Positions 38,310 to 47,460 of a stretch of DNA of 64,000 nucleotides are shown here, piece by piece. Position 1 is the stretch's first letter, and every line of letters begins with the position of its first letter. Location: assembly GCA_963844115.1 (NCBI GenBank), contig CAWJNN010000010.1, positions 32,341 through 96,340 on the forward strand, in the 5' to 3' direction. The DNA is from CS4-C045 sp963844115 (lineage in GTDB: Bacteria > Planctomycetota > Planctomycetia > Pirellulales > UBA7805). Both the position numbers and the translations under genes were made by a program. The notes below the pieces were generated by a model, which saw nothing but the letters and a program-made list of their open reading frames with translations, had not been told where the DNA came from and did not search any database.

Positions 38310-39440
38310 CTAGATGAGCCCACCCTGCGAAACGCCGATACCTTTAAGCGCCATCTTTAGTTGTTGAGGGTTGGGCGATACGTCCAATGCCGTTTCCTGG
38401 TCAATCAGATCCTTATCCACCAACTCCTTCAAGCTTATGTTAAAGTCCTGCATGCCTTCCGGTACTCCCAGATGGATGGCATCCGGCAGTTTTTCGTCCT
38501 CTTCTTCCAGGATCAACTTGCGCACGACGCTGTTAAAGTTCATGATCTCGACCGCGGGTACGCGGCCGATATCAGGGTCTAATGCTTTGACCAGCTTTTG
38601 CGCCATGATCGACACCATGTTCGCCGCCATCGCGCTGCGCAAGCTGCTATGCATATCCGCCGGAAACAAGTCGAGGATGCGGTTAATGACGGTCGCCGAA
38701 TTGGAAGCGTGAATCGTGCCGAAGACCAGATGGCCGGTTTCGGCCGCGTGGATAGCCGTCGAAAATGTTTCGCGGTCGCGCATTTCGCCAACCAGCATGA
38801 TGTCCGGATCTTCGCGAACCGCATGCTTCATGCCGATCTCGAAATCCTTCACATCGATCCCGATCTCCCGCTGGTTAATCAGACATTTATCTTCCGTGAA
38901 CATGAATTCGATCGGATCTTCAAGGGTGAGAATATGTTTCCGATACTTCCCGTTGATCCAATTTAGCATGGATGCGATCGTCGTGCTCTTACCGGAACCG
39001 GTTACTCCCGCAATCAGGATCAGACCCTGGTGAAAGCCGCAGAGTTTTTCGATCTGCGGCGGCAGATTGAGCCCGGCGAAATTTGGAATGTCGTTGTTGA
39101 CCCGTCGTGCCACCATGCCGACGCGTCCCATTTGAGTCAGCAGGTTGACGCGAAAACGCCAGGTGACGCCGTCGACATCGACCATGTGCGCGAAATCGGC
39201 ACCGCCCTCGGCTTCAAAGATCTGCTCGTTGCGCTTATTCAAAAGTGGCCAACACAACGCGCGCATCTCTTCGTGACTGATCGGATCCATCTTCATCGCG
39301 CGCAGGGTCCCGTCGACGCGCACGTAAGGCGGTCTGTCGGCCTTTAGATGCAGATCGCTGGCTTCGAGCTTCACGGCCGCTCGAAAGATCTTGTCGATCG
39401 GCAAACCTGTTTCGCGCTGGCTGCTCTTTTGCATACTCAA
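38310..39440 (-). CDS. pilT: PilT-type retraction ATPase
   Basis: A 376-residue type IV pilus retraction or secretion ATPase. It has the complete Walker A GVTGSGKSTT (~res 140), the Asp box ILTLEDPIEFMF, Walker B REDPDIMLVGEMRD, the His box AAETGHLVFGTIHAS, and the N-terminal PAS-like PilT fold (ASDLHLKADRPPYVRVDG). It heads a minus-strand series with the GspE-like pseudo-ATPase directly behind it. The C-terminus lacks the classic AIRNLI motif of true PilT, so a role in a planctomycete pilus or type II-like system other than retraction is possible. Confidence 0.9.
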   Translation of the reverse strand: MSMQKSSQRETGLPIDKIFRAAVKLEASDLHLKADRPPYVRVDGTLRAMKMDPISHEEMRALCWPLLNKRNEQIFEAEGGADFAHMVDVDGVTWRFRVNLLTQMGRVGMVARRVNNDIPNFAGLNLPPQIEKLCGFHQGLILIAGVTGSGKSTTIASMLNWINGKYRKHILTLEDPIEFMFTEDKCLINQREIGIDVKDFEIGMKHAVREDPDIMLVGEMRDRETFSTAIHAAETGHLVFGTIHASNSATVINRILDLFPADMHSSLRSAMAANMVSIMAQKLVKALDPDIGRVPAVEIMNFNSVVRKLILEEEDEKLPDAIHLGVPEGMQDFNISLKELVDKDLIDQETALDVSPNPQQLKMALKGIGVSQGGLI

Positions 39441-39454
39441 TCCATCACCTGTAC

Positions 39455-40222
39455 CTATAATCTGACTGGTATTCCACGGTCACGCAACACTTGCTTCGTA
39501 TCTCGGATCGTGTACTGGCCAAAGTGAAAAATGCTGGCCGCCAGTGCCGCGTCCGCCTTTCCCAGAAGAATGGCGTCCGCAAGGTGGTCCGGTTTCCCTG
39601 CGCCCCCGCTAGCCACGACCGGAATCGATACCGCCTCGCTGATCGCGGCCGTCAATTCCAGATCGTAACCGTCACAGGTGCCGTCCCGATCCATGCAAGT
39701 TAAGACAATTTCCCCTGCCCCCAACGCTTCCACTCGCTGTGCCCACTGGACGGCCTGGAAGCCCGTGCCGATCCGGCCGCCGTGGATGAACACCTCCCAG
39801 ATGGTCTGGCCATCCTTCACGACGCGCTTGGGATCAATGTTCACAACGATACACTGGCTGCCAAAACGCCGAGCAGCCTGCTGAACGAAATCAGGATCCT
39901 TCACGGCCGAGGAATTAATCGAGACCTTGTCACTGCCGGCGGAAAGCAGCCGACGGATATCTTCGATCGTACGAATTCCGCCGCCGACGGTCAGCGGCAT
40001 AAAGACAACTTCGGCGGTGCGGCGCACGATGTCCAGCATCACGTCACGGCCTTCATGGCTGGCGGTGATGTCCAGAAATACCAGTTCGTCCGCACCCTCG
40101 TCCTCGTAGCGTGACGCTACTTCGACCGGATCTCCCGCATCTCGCAAGCCGACAAAGTTGGTTCCTTTGACGACGCGTCCACGATCCACATCCAAACAGG
40201 GAATGACACGTTTGGCCAACAT
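39455..40222 (-). CDS. hisF: Imidazole glycerol phosphate synthase cyclase subunit
   Basis: HisF closes the imidazole ring of IGP and makes AICAR, in complex with the HisH glutaminase. Seen: MLAKRVIPCLDVDRGRVVKG with the catalytic Asp11, FLDITAS, PLTVGGGIRTIEDI, KVSINSSAV, VVNIDPKRV, the second catalytic Asp in LTCMDRDGT and the phosphate site VVASGGAGKPDH. 255 residues. ATG 40222 starts the conserved MLAKR. No hisH or hisA lies beside it. The gene ends 14 bases before the pilT start, possibly by chance grouping. Confidence 0.97.
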   Translation of the reverse strand: MLAKRVIPCLDVDRGRVVKGTNFVGLRDAGDPVEVASRYEDEGADELVFLDITASHEGRDVMLDIVRRTAEVVFMPLTVGGGIRTIEDIRRLLSAGSDKVSINSSAVKDPDFVQQAARRFGSQCIVVNIDPKRVVKDGQTIWEVFIHGGRIGTGFQAVQWAQRVEALGAGEIVLTCMDRDGTCDGYDLELTAAISEAVSIPVVASGGAGKPDHLADAILLGKADAALAASIFHFGQYTIRDTKQVLRDRGIPVRL

Positions 40223-40364
40223 CCAGATAGCAACCGACGGTAAGAAAGAATTGCGCGCCGACGGCTGAATGACCAGTCGAACGAGACGTTTAACTGTAAG
40301 CGTCGCTCGCAGCGCGGTCAACGGCCTCGACCCCGCAGCAAACGAAGACCTACTGGAGAACTGC

Positions 40365-41666
40365 ATGGCGCGCTCCTATGATGAAAGGTTGTCGATTACA
40401 CCCCACCGATTGTCCATGTCTGCAACCCCTTCATCGCATTCGAATCGTGATGTCCGCATGCGCGGTTTTGCTTCGCGCGCAACGGTCGACCAGGCCTTCG
40501 CATGGTTGGACCCGTGCTGCGACCCGCTGGCCGACGAATCGGTCGGACTGGCCGATGCCGGTGGACGTGTGCTGGCCGAAACGATCGCCAGCCAGATCGA
40601 TGTGCCCGATTTCCGTCGCGCGATGATGGACGGCTTTGCCCTCCAGGCGGAGGACACCTCGGGTGCCTCCTCCTATAACCGTCGGTCGCTTGCAGTCGTT
40701 GGCCAGAGCTTTCCCGCTCAGCCATACCAGGGCGTTGTTCAAGCAGGCCAGGCGGTCCGAATCATGACTGGCGCGCCGCTGCCCGATGGTGCCAATGCCG
40801 TGTTGCCGGCCGAACAAGTTGAAACGGAAGAAGATCGCATCTACGCATTGGGCGAAGTACCACCGCAAAAAAACGTCGGGCATGTCGGGGAAGACATTCG
40901 GCAGGGGACGAAGCTGTTCGGACCTGGACGTTGCTTGCGTCCGCAAGATCTGGGTGTGCTTTCCTCGATCGGCGTCGGTCAAGTCGCCGTCGTTCGCCAG
41001 CCGCGTGTGCGGATCGTGGTGACCGGAAACGAAGTCCTGCCGGCAGGAAGTAAACCACATGATTACCAGATTGCCGACGCGAACGGGCCGATGCTTACCG
41101 CACTGGTTCAACGCGATGGCGGCCTGCCGTTCGACAAGGGCATCGTCCCCGACAAACCGGATTCGATCACCGAAGCGCTGCGCAGTTCGGCCGATGTGGT
41201 CCTGGTTTCCGGTGGGTCCAGCGTCGGGCAGGAAGATCACGTGCCAACACTGCTGGCCGACCACGGTGAACTGGCGATTCATGGCATTGCCATGCGTCCC
41301 AGCAGTCCGACCGGCATGGGACGAATGGATGGACGGTTGGTCTTTCTCCTGCCGGGCAATCCGGTCTCCTGCTTGTGCGCCTACGATTTTTTCGCAGGTC
41401 GTGCTATTCGGGCACTGGGCGGTCGACCTCGGGACTGGCCGTATCGACTACGGACCGGGAAACTCCGTCGCAAACTGGTCTCGGTCATCGGCCGAGTCGA
41501 TTACGCGCGGGTCTCGTTTGTCGGCGACGACGTCGAACCAATCGCGATCTCCGGCGCTTCCGTGCTGTCCTCGACGACGGCGGCCGACGGATTTGCCATC
41601 ATCCCGGCGGACAGTGAAGGTTATCCGGAGGGCCAGACCGTCGACGTGTACCTGTATGACGCCTGA
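40365..41666 (+). CDS. moeA: Molybdopterin molybdenumtransferase MoeA (copy 1)
   Basis: Inserts molybdate (or tungstate) into adenylylated molybdopterin. About 433 residues with the four-domain MoeA pattern: RVLAETIASQIDVPDFRRAMMDGFALQ, IMTGAPLPDGANAVLPAEQ, VVTGNEVLPAGSK, VLVSGGSSVGQEDHVPTLL, and the C-terminal beta domain (LLPGNPVSCLCAYDFF). Start ATG 40365 has GGAG six bases upstream; ATG 40416 (MSATPSS) is an alternative since the first 17 codons are not conserved. It diverges from hisF and is followed by a second MoeA on the same strand. Confidence 0.92.
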   Translation: MARSYDERLSITPHRLSMSATPSSHSNRDVRMRGFASRATVDQAFAWLDPCCDPLADESVGLADAGGRVLAETIASQIDVPDFRRAMMDGFALQAEDTSGASSYNRRSLAVVGQSFPAQPYQGVVQAGQAVRIMTGAPLPDGANAVLPAEQVETEEDRIYALGEVPPQKNVGHVGEDIRQGTKLFGPGRCLRPQDLGVLSSIGVGQVAVVRQPRVRIVVTGNEVLPAGSKPHDYQIADANGPMLTALVQRDGGLPFDKGIVPDKPDSITEALRSSADVVLVSGGSSVGQEDHVPTLLADHGELAIHGIAMRPSSPTGMGRMDGRLVFLLPGNPVSCLCAYDFFAGRAIRALGGRPRDWPYRLRTGKLRRKLVSVIGRVDYARVSFVGDDVEPIAISGASVLSSTTAADGFAIIPADSEGYPEGQTVDVYLYDA

Positions 41667-41679
41667 TGAATTTGAACGC

Positions 41680-41698
41680 GGCAGCTTGCTGCCTTCTT
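41680..41698 (+). terminator. Hairpin behind moeA copy 1
   Basis: Perfect GGCAGC-TT-GCTGCC stem followed by TTCTT, 14 bases past the moeA stop; a second small hairpin GCCCGG-TGA-CCGGGC follows at ~41708-41722. It may attenuate transcription between the two moeA genes. Confidence 0.4.
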
Positions 41699-41751
41699 GA
41701 CGTACGGATGCCCGGTGACCGGGCGGGAACCTCGCGCTGTTGATGATTTGA

Positions 41752-43690
41752 ATGCCTGACCACAAGCAACAACAATTTCTGGATGTTATCGACCGTGACG
41801 AGGCAGAACGGCGGTTTCATGAAGCGCTGCGCCCGACCGCGCTCGGCAGCGAAACCGTCGCCCTGGAAAACGCCCTGGGCCGCATTCTCGCCGAAGATAT
41901 TGTCGCTCACGTCGATGTTCCCAGCTTTGACCGTTCGAACTTCGACGGGTTTGCCGTCCGAGCGAACGATACCTTCGGCGCCCAGGAAAGCGACGCTCGA
42001 CAACTAAGCTTGCAGGACGAATCGGTGACGACGGGGCACGTTCCGCATTGTGAGGTTACACCGGGAACAGCGGTTGCGATCGCCACCGGAGGAATGCTGC
42101 CGCGTGGCGCAGACGCAGTGGTCATGATCGAACATACAGACGCTCAGGGAGGGCAACTGTTCGTTCGAAAAGCGGTCACGCCCGGGTTTGGCGTGATGTT
42201 CGCCGGAACCGATATCGCCAGCGGGGAAACGGTCCTGCATGGTGGCATGCGTCTCACCAGTCGCGAAACGGGCGTTTTGGCAGCCGTCGGCAGGCCGCAA
42301 GTCAGCGTGTACCGGCGGCCAACCGTGGCGATCATTTCCACCGGTAACGAAATCATCCCACCGGATGCCCCGATGCAGCCGGGGTTGGTCTTCGATAGCA
42401 ACGCACAGATCCTAGGCGACGCCGTTCGCGAGCTGGGGGCGCAGCCGGTTCCCTTCGGGATCGTTCGGGACGACACGGACGAACTGCGTACCGTGCTGCG
42501 GCAGGCGACCGATTCGACCGACGTCGTGCTGCTATCCGGAGGCACTAGCAAAGGTACCGGTGATCTTTCGTATCGCGTCGTTCAGGAACTGAGCGCGCCG
42601 GGGATCGTTGCCCACGGTGTTGCCTTAAAGCCCGGCAAGCCGGTCTGCCTGGCCGTCGATCGCGGCAAAGCGGTCGTCATTCTGCCAGGATTTCCCACGT
42701 CGGCGATCTTCACGTTTCACGAATTCGTGGCGCCGGTTATCCGCACGCTGGCCGGCGAACCCGCCATGTCCCGGTCCACCACGACCGCCAGCATGGCCGT
42801 CAGGGTGAACTCGGAAATTGGCCGTACCGAATACCTGCTGGTTGGCCTGGTCGAGGCCGCTGACACGACAGGCGATTCCAGCGAGCTGGTCGCCTACCCC
42901 ATGGGCAAGGGGTCCGGATCGGTAACGACATTTAGTCGAGCGGACGGGTTTGTCACGATCGGACGTCACGACGAGATCGTCGAAGCGGGCGCAGTGCGTC
43001 GATGTCCAGCTGCTGGGCCGCCAGCTTCGAGTCGCCGATCTGGTCGTAATCGGCAGTCACTGCACGGGGTTAGATTTCCTCTTGAGCCAAATGCAAAAGC
43101 GCGGCTACCAGACCAAGTTTATCGCCGTCGGCAGCACCGCGGGTTTGGAAGCCGCACGCCGCGGCGAGTGTGATCTGGCGGGAATTCATTTGCTGGATGA
43201 AGCCACGGGACAATACAACCGACCGTTCGTGACCGACGAGCTCGAATTGGTGGAAGGCTACGGTCGACAGCAGGGCGTGGTTTACCGTTGTGGCGATTCG
43301 CGTTTCGAAGATCGTACTGCCAGCGACGCGATCGATGCCGTCAGCGCGGATCCCCATTGCTTGATGGTCAACCGCAATCAGGGGAGCGGCACGCGGATTC
43401 TGATCGACCGTCTGTTGGGCGAGCGTCGACCTGCCGGGTATGCCGTCCAAAGCCGCAGTCATAACGCCGTGGCCGCCGCTATCGCACAGGGCCGTGCCGA
43501 CTGGGGGGTCGCCATTCATTCGGCCGCCCAACTAAACGGCCTGGGATTCGTGCCGCTGCAGGACGAGCAGTTCGATTTCGTTTTGCCCAAGTCGCGCCGG
43601 CAGCGTCCCGCGGTCATCGCCTGGCAAGCGTTGCTAAAAGACCCTCCATTGCGGAAAGAACTCCAGCAACTCGGTTTCCGCTTGGAATAG
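41752..43690 (+). CDS. MoeA fused to a periplasmic-binding-like domain (frame change)
   Basis: About 646 residues. The first ~415 are a second MoeA (RILAEDIVAHVDVPSFDRSNFDGFAVR, IATGGMLPRGADAVVMIEH, IISTGNEIIPPDAP, LLSGGTSKGTGDLSYRVV, ILPGFPTSAIFTFHEF). The last ~230 form a PBP-like/LysR-substrate-type domain (VDVQLLGRQLRVADLVVIGSH, FIAVGSTAGLEAARRGECDLAG, MVNRNQGSGTRILIDRLLG). The frame changes near 42990-42996 (GGGCGCAG), at the junction of the domains; since the two-domain fusion is known in MoeA proteins of archaea and some bacteria, I read one gene. The PBP domain may sense or deliver metal oxyanion. Proximity to a first MoeA suggests division of labour, for example Mo versus W. Confidence 0.88.
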
Positions 43691-43757
43691 CGCCTCGTTC
43701 CAAAGCTGTGCCTGGGCACGCGAAATAAATGGCCGCCTCAAGGCAGAAGTACGAGCG

Positions 43758-44576
43758 TTACGACCGGCGGACGATGATTTCGCCACGGCCGCCCTCAATG
43801 AAGTCGCCGTGATAAAACTGGAAGGTCTCGTTTAGCAATCCGTCGTCGACCTGAAATCCGCGTCGTTGCAAATTAAGGAATGCCAGCCGCAAGAAGAGTG
43901 GCTCGGCAAGAGCACCTCGGCGAAAGCTGGGAAGCATAGGAGGGGGGGCATCGCTAAAAAAGCCGATGGTCCCACGACGCATGCCGGCACCAGGCCGGAT
44001 ACCAGCATCTCCGAAAACGAAGATACTCCCTGATATCATGTTGAATCCGGCGACGTCGCCGCACGTGCCACCCACGGCCACCATCCCTCGCCGCATGGTA
44101 AGGCCCACTTCGTTGCCGGCATTTCCGTCGATCAGAATCGTGCCGCCACGCATGCCAACCGCGCTGCCTCGGTACGCCGCGCCGACCAGATGGCCCGCCG
44201 AGCCACGAACGTGAATCAGGCCGCCGAACATTTCGGCACCAACCCATCCGCCGGCGTCACCGCGACAGTCGATCATGCCACCGCGCATCTCGCTGCCCAA
44301 ATGGCGGCCGGCTTTGCCGTCGATCACGATCTGACCGTCCGTCATCCCCGCCCCGATCCAATGCACGCCCGACAGATCCCCTTCCAGTTCCATGCGTCCA
44401 TCGCTGGCGTCGCCGGACACCTGAAAGAAATCGGCTAAGGCTGCCTTCCTGTTCCCGTGGAAAATTTCGAACCGTTCCAGCTCGCCAATCGACTTCTCAC
44501 GCACCGCGCACGGCGTAAGTCCTTCTATTTCGACGGGGATCGTTGTCTGGCCGTTGTAGATTAGCTTCAAAGACAT
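43758..44576 (-). CDS. fhcC: Formyltransferase/hydrolase complex subunit C
   Basis: A 272-residue homologue of formylmethanofuran dehydrogenase subunit C. It consists of a right-handed parallel beta-helix with regular G-x-x-G/GDAG-x-x-x-G turns (GGMIDCRGDAGGWVGAEMFG, GGTILIDGNAGNEVGLTMRR, GDAGIRPGAGMRRG), as in GltB C-terminal domains, and an FhcC-type C-terminus (FQFYHGDFIEGGRGEI). It supports the Fhc complex with FhcA (8.1 kb) in tetrahydromethanopterin-linked C1 metabolism. It lies on the minus strand between moeA-PBP and mobA. Start 44576 (MSLKLIYNG) fits the family. Confidence 0.92.
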   Translation of the reverse strand: MSLKLIYNGQTTIPVEIEGLTPCAVREKSIGELERFEIFHGNRKAALADFFQVSGDASDGRMELEGDLSGVHWIGAGMTDGQIVIDGKAGRHLGSEMRGGMIDCRGDAGGWVGAEMFGGLIHVRGSAGHLVGAAYRGSAVGMRGGTILIDGNAGNEVGLTMRRGMVAVGGTCGDVAGFNMISGSIFVFGDAGIRPGAGMRRGTIGFFSDAPPPMLPSFRRGALAEPLFLRLAFLNLQRRGFQVDDGLLNETFQFYHGDFIEGGRGEIIVRRS

Positions 44577-44716
44577 AGGACCTGATAACATAACGCAGGC
44601 GACAGTGGCGTACGAGACCCAGCACAGCCGAATGATGGAATTTTTGGAATGATGGAATATCGAATCAGGCGACGTCCAATGCGCCGATACTCGTCTCCCA
44701 TTAGGAAGGGTTGTCC

Positions 44717-45353
44717 ATGAAAACGGGAATTGTGCTCTGCGGCGGTAAGAGTTCCCGAATGGGGCTTCCCAAAGCGGCGTTGCCGTTCGGCTCGGAGACG
44801 ATGCTGCAGCGCGTTGTCCGGCTATTGAGCGAAACGGTCGACGGAATTGTCGTCGTGGCGGCAGATGGGCAACAGCTGCCGGAGCTGGCCGATAACATTC
44901 GCGTCGTGCGCGACCAACGACCGGAACGGGGACCGTTGGAGGGCCTGTCGGCTGGACTCGCCGCCTGCGACAAGCAAACCGTTTCCGCGTATGTGACCAG
45001 TTGTGACGTGCCCTTCCTGGTCCCCGAGTTTGTCGAACGCATGTTTCAGCTGCTGGGCGATTATGAAATCGCTGTCCCGTACGACGGAAAGTACCACCAT
45101 CCGCTGTCTGCCGTTTACCGAATCGAAGTGCTGAGCTACATCGAAACCTTGTTGAGCAACAATCGGATGCGACCCGTGTTCCTGTTTGACGTGGCTAAGA
45201 ACCCATCGCGTCTTACCTGCGCAATGGGCGGACGTCGATCCTCGCTCCCAAAGTCTCGACAATCTAAATCGGCCGGAGGATTACCTTCGCGCGGCGCGGG
45301 AGGCCGGCTTCGATGTCCCCGCCGAAGTCGCCGCCCAACTGGGGACCGACTGA
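44717..45353 (+). CDS. mobA: Molybdenum cofactor guanylyltransferase (frame change)
   Basis: Adds GMP to molybdopterin to give MGD for DMSO-reductase/formate-dehydrogenase-type enzymes. Seen: GIVLCGGKSSRMGLPKAALPFG (nucleotide loop), VVRDQRPERGPLEGLSAGL, and the metal site SCDVPFLVPEFV, AVPYDGKYHHPLSAVYR. ATG 44717 has AGGAAGG seven bases upstream. The frame changes near 45196-45202 (AAGAACCC; probably one extra A), after which THRVLPAQWADVDPRSQSLD and NLNRPEDYLRAAREAGFDVP complete the family end at the TGA 45351. About 212 residues. Confidence 0.9.
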
Positions 45354-45555
45354 TGCGGTCGCCGAACAGGCGAGCAATTGGTATTCGGATTTCCCGTCAA
45401 ACGAAGCTATACTGCGTTGTTTGGCAAGGTTAGAATAATGGGGATAGTAGGGGATTTGGACGTTCCGATTCCGCTGAGCCGGATATTGGGCCTCCCTGAT
45501 CTGAGAATGTCTCCCTGACCGGAAGCGCGGCGTGCAAGATAAGCAAAGAGACAAG

Positions 45556-47280
45556 ATGAGCAAAGAGAAAGAGAACAAGCCGAGTGCTGTTGAAGAGTTC
45601 AAATTGTCCAGTGACTACTTGCGCGGCGAGATCCCGGAAGAATTGGTTGATGGCAACGCCTTCTTCGGTAAGAGCAGTATCCAGCTGCTAAAGCACCACG
45701 GCACCTATCAACAGGACAATCGCGACGAGCGTAAGGCCGCCCGCGACGACGGGCGCGGCAAGGCGTATTCGATGATGATCCGCACGCGAATCCCTGGCGG
45801 ACGTTTGACTTCCGCTCAGTTGCTCGCGGAAATCGACCTGTGCGACGAGATCGGGAATACGACGCTACGGATCACGACCCGGCAAGGTCTGCAATTGCAC
45901 GGCGTCGTCAAGGATGACTTACAGCGGACAATCGAGCGTATCAACGATGTCCAGCTCAGCACGCTCGGCGCGTGCGGCGACGTAAACCGCAATGTCATGT
46001 GCTGTCCGGCGCCCTACGGCAATGATCCGGTCCACGCGCAGATGCAGACCCTGGCGAACGATTTGGCGAACCATTTCGCGCCAAGAACGCGTGCCTATCA
46101 CGAGCTCTGGCTGAACAACGGAGACGACGCCCCTCCGCAACTGGTAGGCGGTGGCGCGGATGAAGTCGAACCGATTTACGGCAAAACCTACATGCCGCGC
46201 AAATTCAAGATGGGAATCGCCCTGCCTGGCGACAATTGCATCGACGTTTATACCCAGGATCTCGGTTTGTTGGCGGTGTGCAGTGATTTCAAAATCATCG
46301 GCTACAATTTCATCGTTGGCGGGGGCTTTGGTGTAACACCCAGCGCGGCCAAGACGTTTCCAGCAGTCGGCAAGCGAATGGCCTTCGTTCCGGTCGATCA
46401 GGTGATAAAGGCCGCCGAAGCGGTCGTGAAAGTTCAGCGTGATTTTGGTAACCGTTCGGATCGCAAGGTCGCGCGGCTGAAGTACGTCATCGCCGACTGG
46501 GGCATCGAAAAATTCAAAGCCAAGGTTGAAGAGTATTTTGGTGGCACGCTCGCTGATCCGGAACCAGACGACGTCACGGGATACGAAGATCATCTTGGCT
46601 GGCACCACCAGTGTGACGATCTTTGGTTTTACGGATTGAATGTCGAAAACGGTCGCATTCAGGACAAAGGCAACGTTCGCTTGAAGCAAGCCCTGCGTGA
46701 CATCTGCGGTCACCTGCGGCCCGGCATTCGATTGACAGCGCACCAGAGCATTCTGTTTACCGACATCGCGGAAGACAAAAAGGGGAAACTGGAAGAAATG
46801 CTGCGGCGCAACGGCATCAAACTGCTGGACGAGATATCCGCCGTGCGCCGCTGGTCGATGGCTTGTCCCGCCATGCCGACCTGCGGCCTGGCCGTATCCG
46901 AAAGCGAACGGGTCCTGCCGGAAATGATCGACGATCTGGAAGTAGAATTGGCGAAGCTCGGTCTATCGGAAGATGTATTTACGATCCGCATGACGGGCTG
47001 CCCCAACGGGTGTGCTCGGCCCTATAACGCCGACGTCGGCCTGGTCGGCAAGACGCTGGGAAAATACACGGTGCTCTTGGGCGGCCGACGCCTCGGTGAC
47101 CGGTTGAATTTCATTTACCAGGACGTCGTCCCGGCCGACGAAGTGATCGCGACGCTGGTGCCGCTTCTGACCTACTTCAAACAGGACCGGCTGGAGGGTG
47201 AGACGTTCGGTGACTTCTGTCACCGCAAGGGCAACGAAGACCTGCAGGCCTGGACGTCTCAACTGGAAACGCAGAATTAG
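45556..47280 (+). CDS. Siroheme-[4Fe-4S] sulfite/nitrite reductase
   Basis: A 574-residue hemoprotein of the CysI/Sir/NirA family that would reduce sulfite to sulfide (or nitrite to ammonia) in assimilation. Two half-domains with ferredoxin-like folds are seen (TTLRITTRQGLQLHGV in the first; LTAHQSILFTDI in the second). The siroheme/cluster cysteines lie in ACPAMPTCGLAVSESER (C-x5-C) and MTGCPNGCARPYNADVGLVG (C-x3-C). Its C-terminal wording (SESER, GKYTVLLGG) is closer to sulfite than to nitrite reductases, but motif reading does not fully settle the substrate. ATG 45556 is preferred; GTG 45532 is possible. Confidence 0.9.
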   Translation: MSKEKENKPSAVEEFKLSSDYLRGEIPEELVDGNAFFGKSSIQLLKHHGTYQQDNRDERKAARDDGRGKAYSMMIRTRIPGGRLTSAQLLAEIDLCDEIGNTTLRITTRQGLQLHGVVKDDLQRTIERINDVQLSTLGACGDVNRNVMCCPAPYGNDPVHAQMQTLANDLANHFAPRTRAYHELWLNNGDDAPPQLVGGGADEVEPIYGKTYMPRKFKMGIALPGDNCIDVYTQDLGLLAVCSDFKIIGYNFIVGGGFGVTPSAAKTFPAVGKRMAFVPVDQVIKAAEAVVKVQRDFGNRSDRKVARLKYVIADWGIEKFKAKVEEYFGGTLADPEPDDVTGYEDHLGWHHQCDDLWFYGLNVENGRIQDKGNVRLKQALRDICGHLRPGIRLTAHQSILFTDIAEDKKGKLEEMLRRNGIKLLDEISAVRRWSMACPAMPTCGLAVSESERVLPEMIDDLEVELAKLGLSEDVFTIRMTGCPNGCARPYNADVGLVGKTLGKYTVLLGGRRLGDRLNFIYQDVVPADEVIATLVPLLTYFKQDRLEGETFGDFCHRKGNEDLQAWTSQLETQN

Positions 47281-47315
47281 TTCGCCGGCTGTCGCAGCGC
47301 AAGCCGTCGCTCCAC

Positions 47316-47452
47316 GTTGCTGGACAGTAGTTGCTGGACAGTAGTTGCTCGACATTAGTTGTTCGACACAAGTCTTCGCCCTGAAAGGGCAGTCATACGA
47401 TAGCCCAGGGCAAGGCATTGGCGAGTTGCACGAGCGATGACGCCGCCCTGGG
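47316..47452. repeat. Short tandem repeat and hairpin element between convergent genes
   Basis: 47316-47371 holds four diverging copies of a 14-base unit (GTTGCTGGACAGTA twice, then GTTGCTCGACATTA and GTTGTTCGACAC). Next come GCCCT-GAA-AGGGC (47379-47391) and an 8-bp pairing CCCAGGGC (47404-47411) with GCCCTGGG (47445-47452). I recall similar CGCCCTGAA-AGGGC/CCCAGGGC elements scattered in planctomycete genomes. Placed between the reductase and TPR stops, it may act as a bidirectional terminator. Confidence 0.55.
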
Positions 47453-47460
47453 TCCACTAT

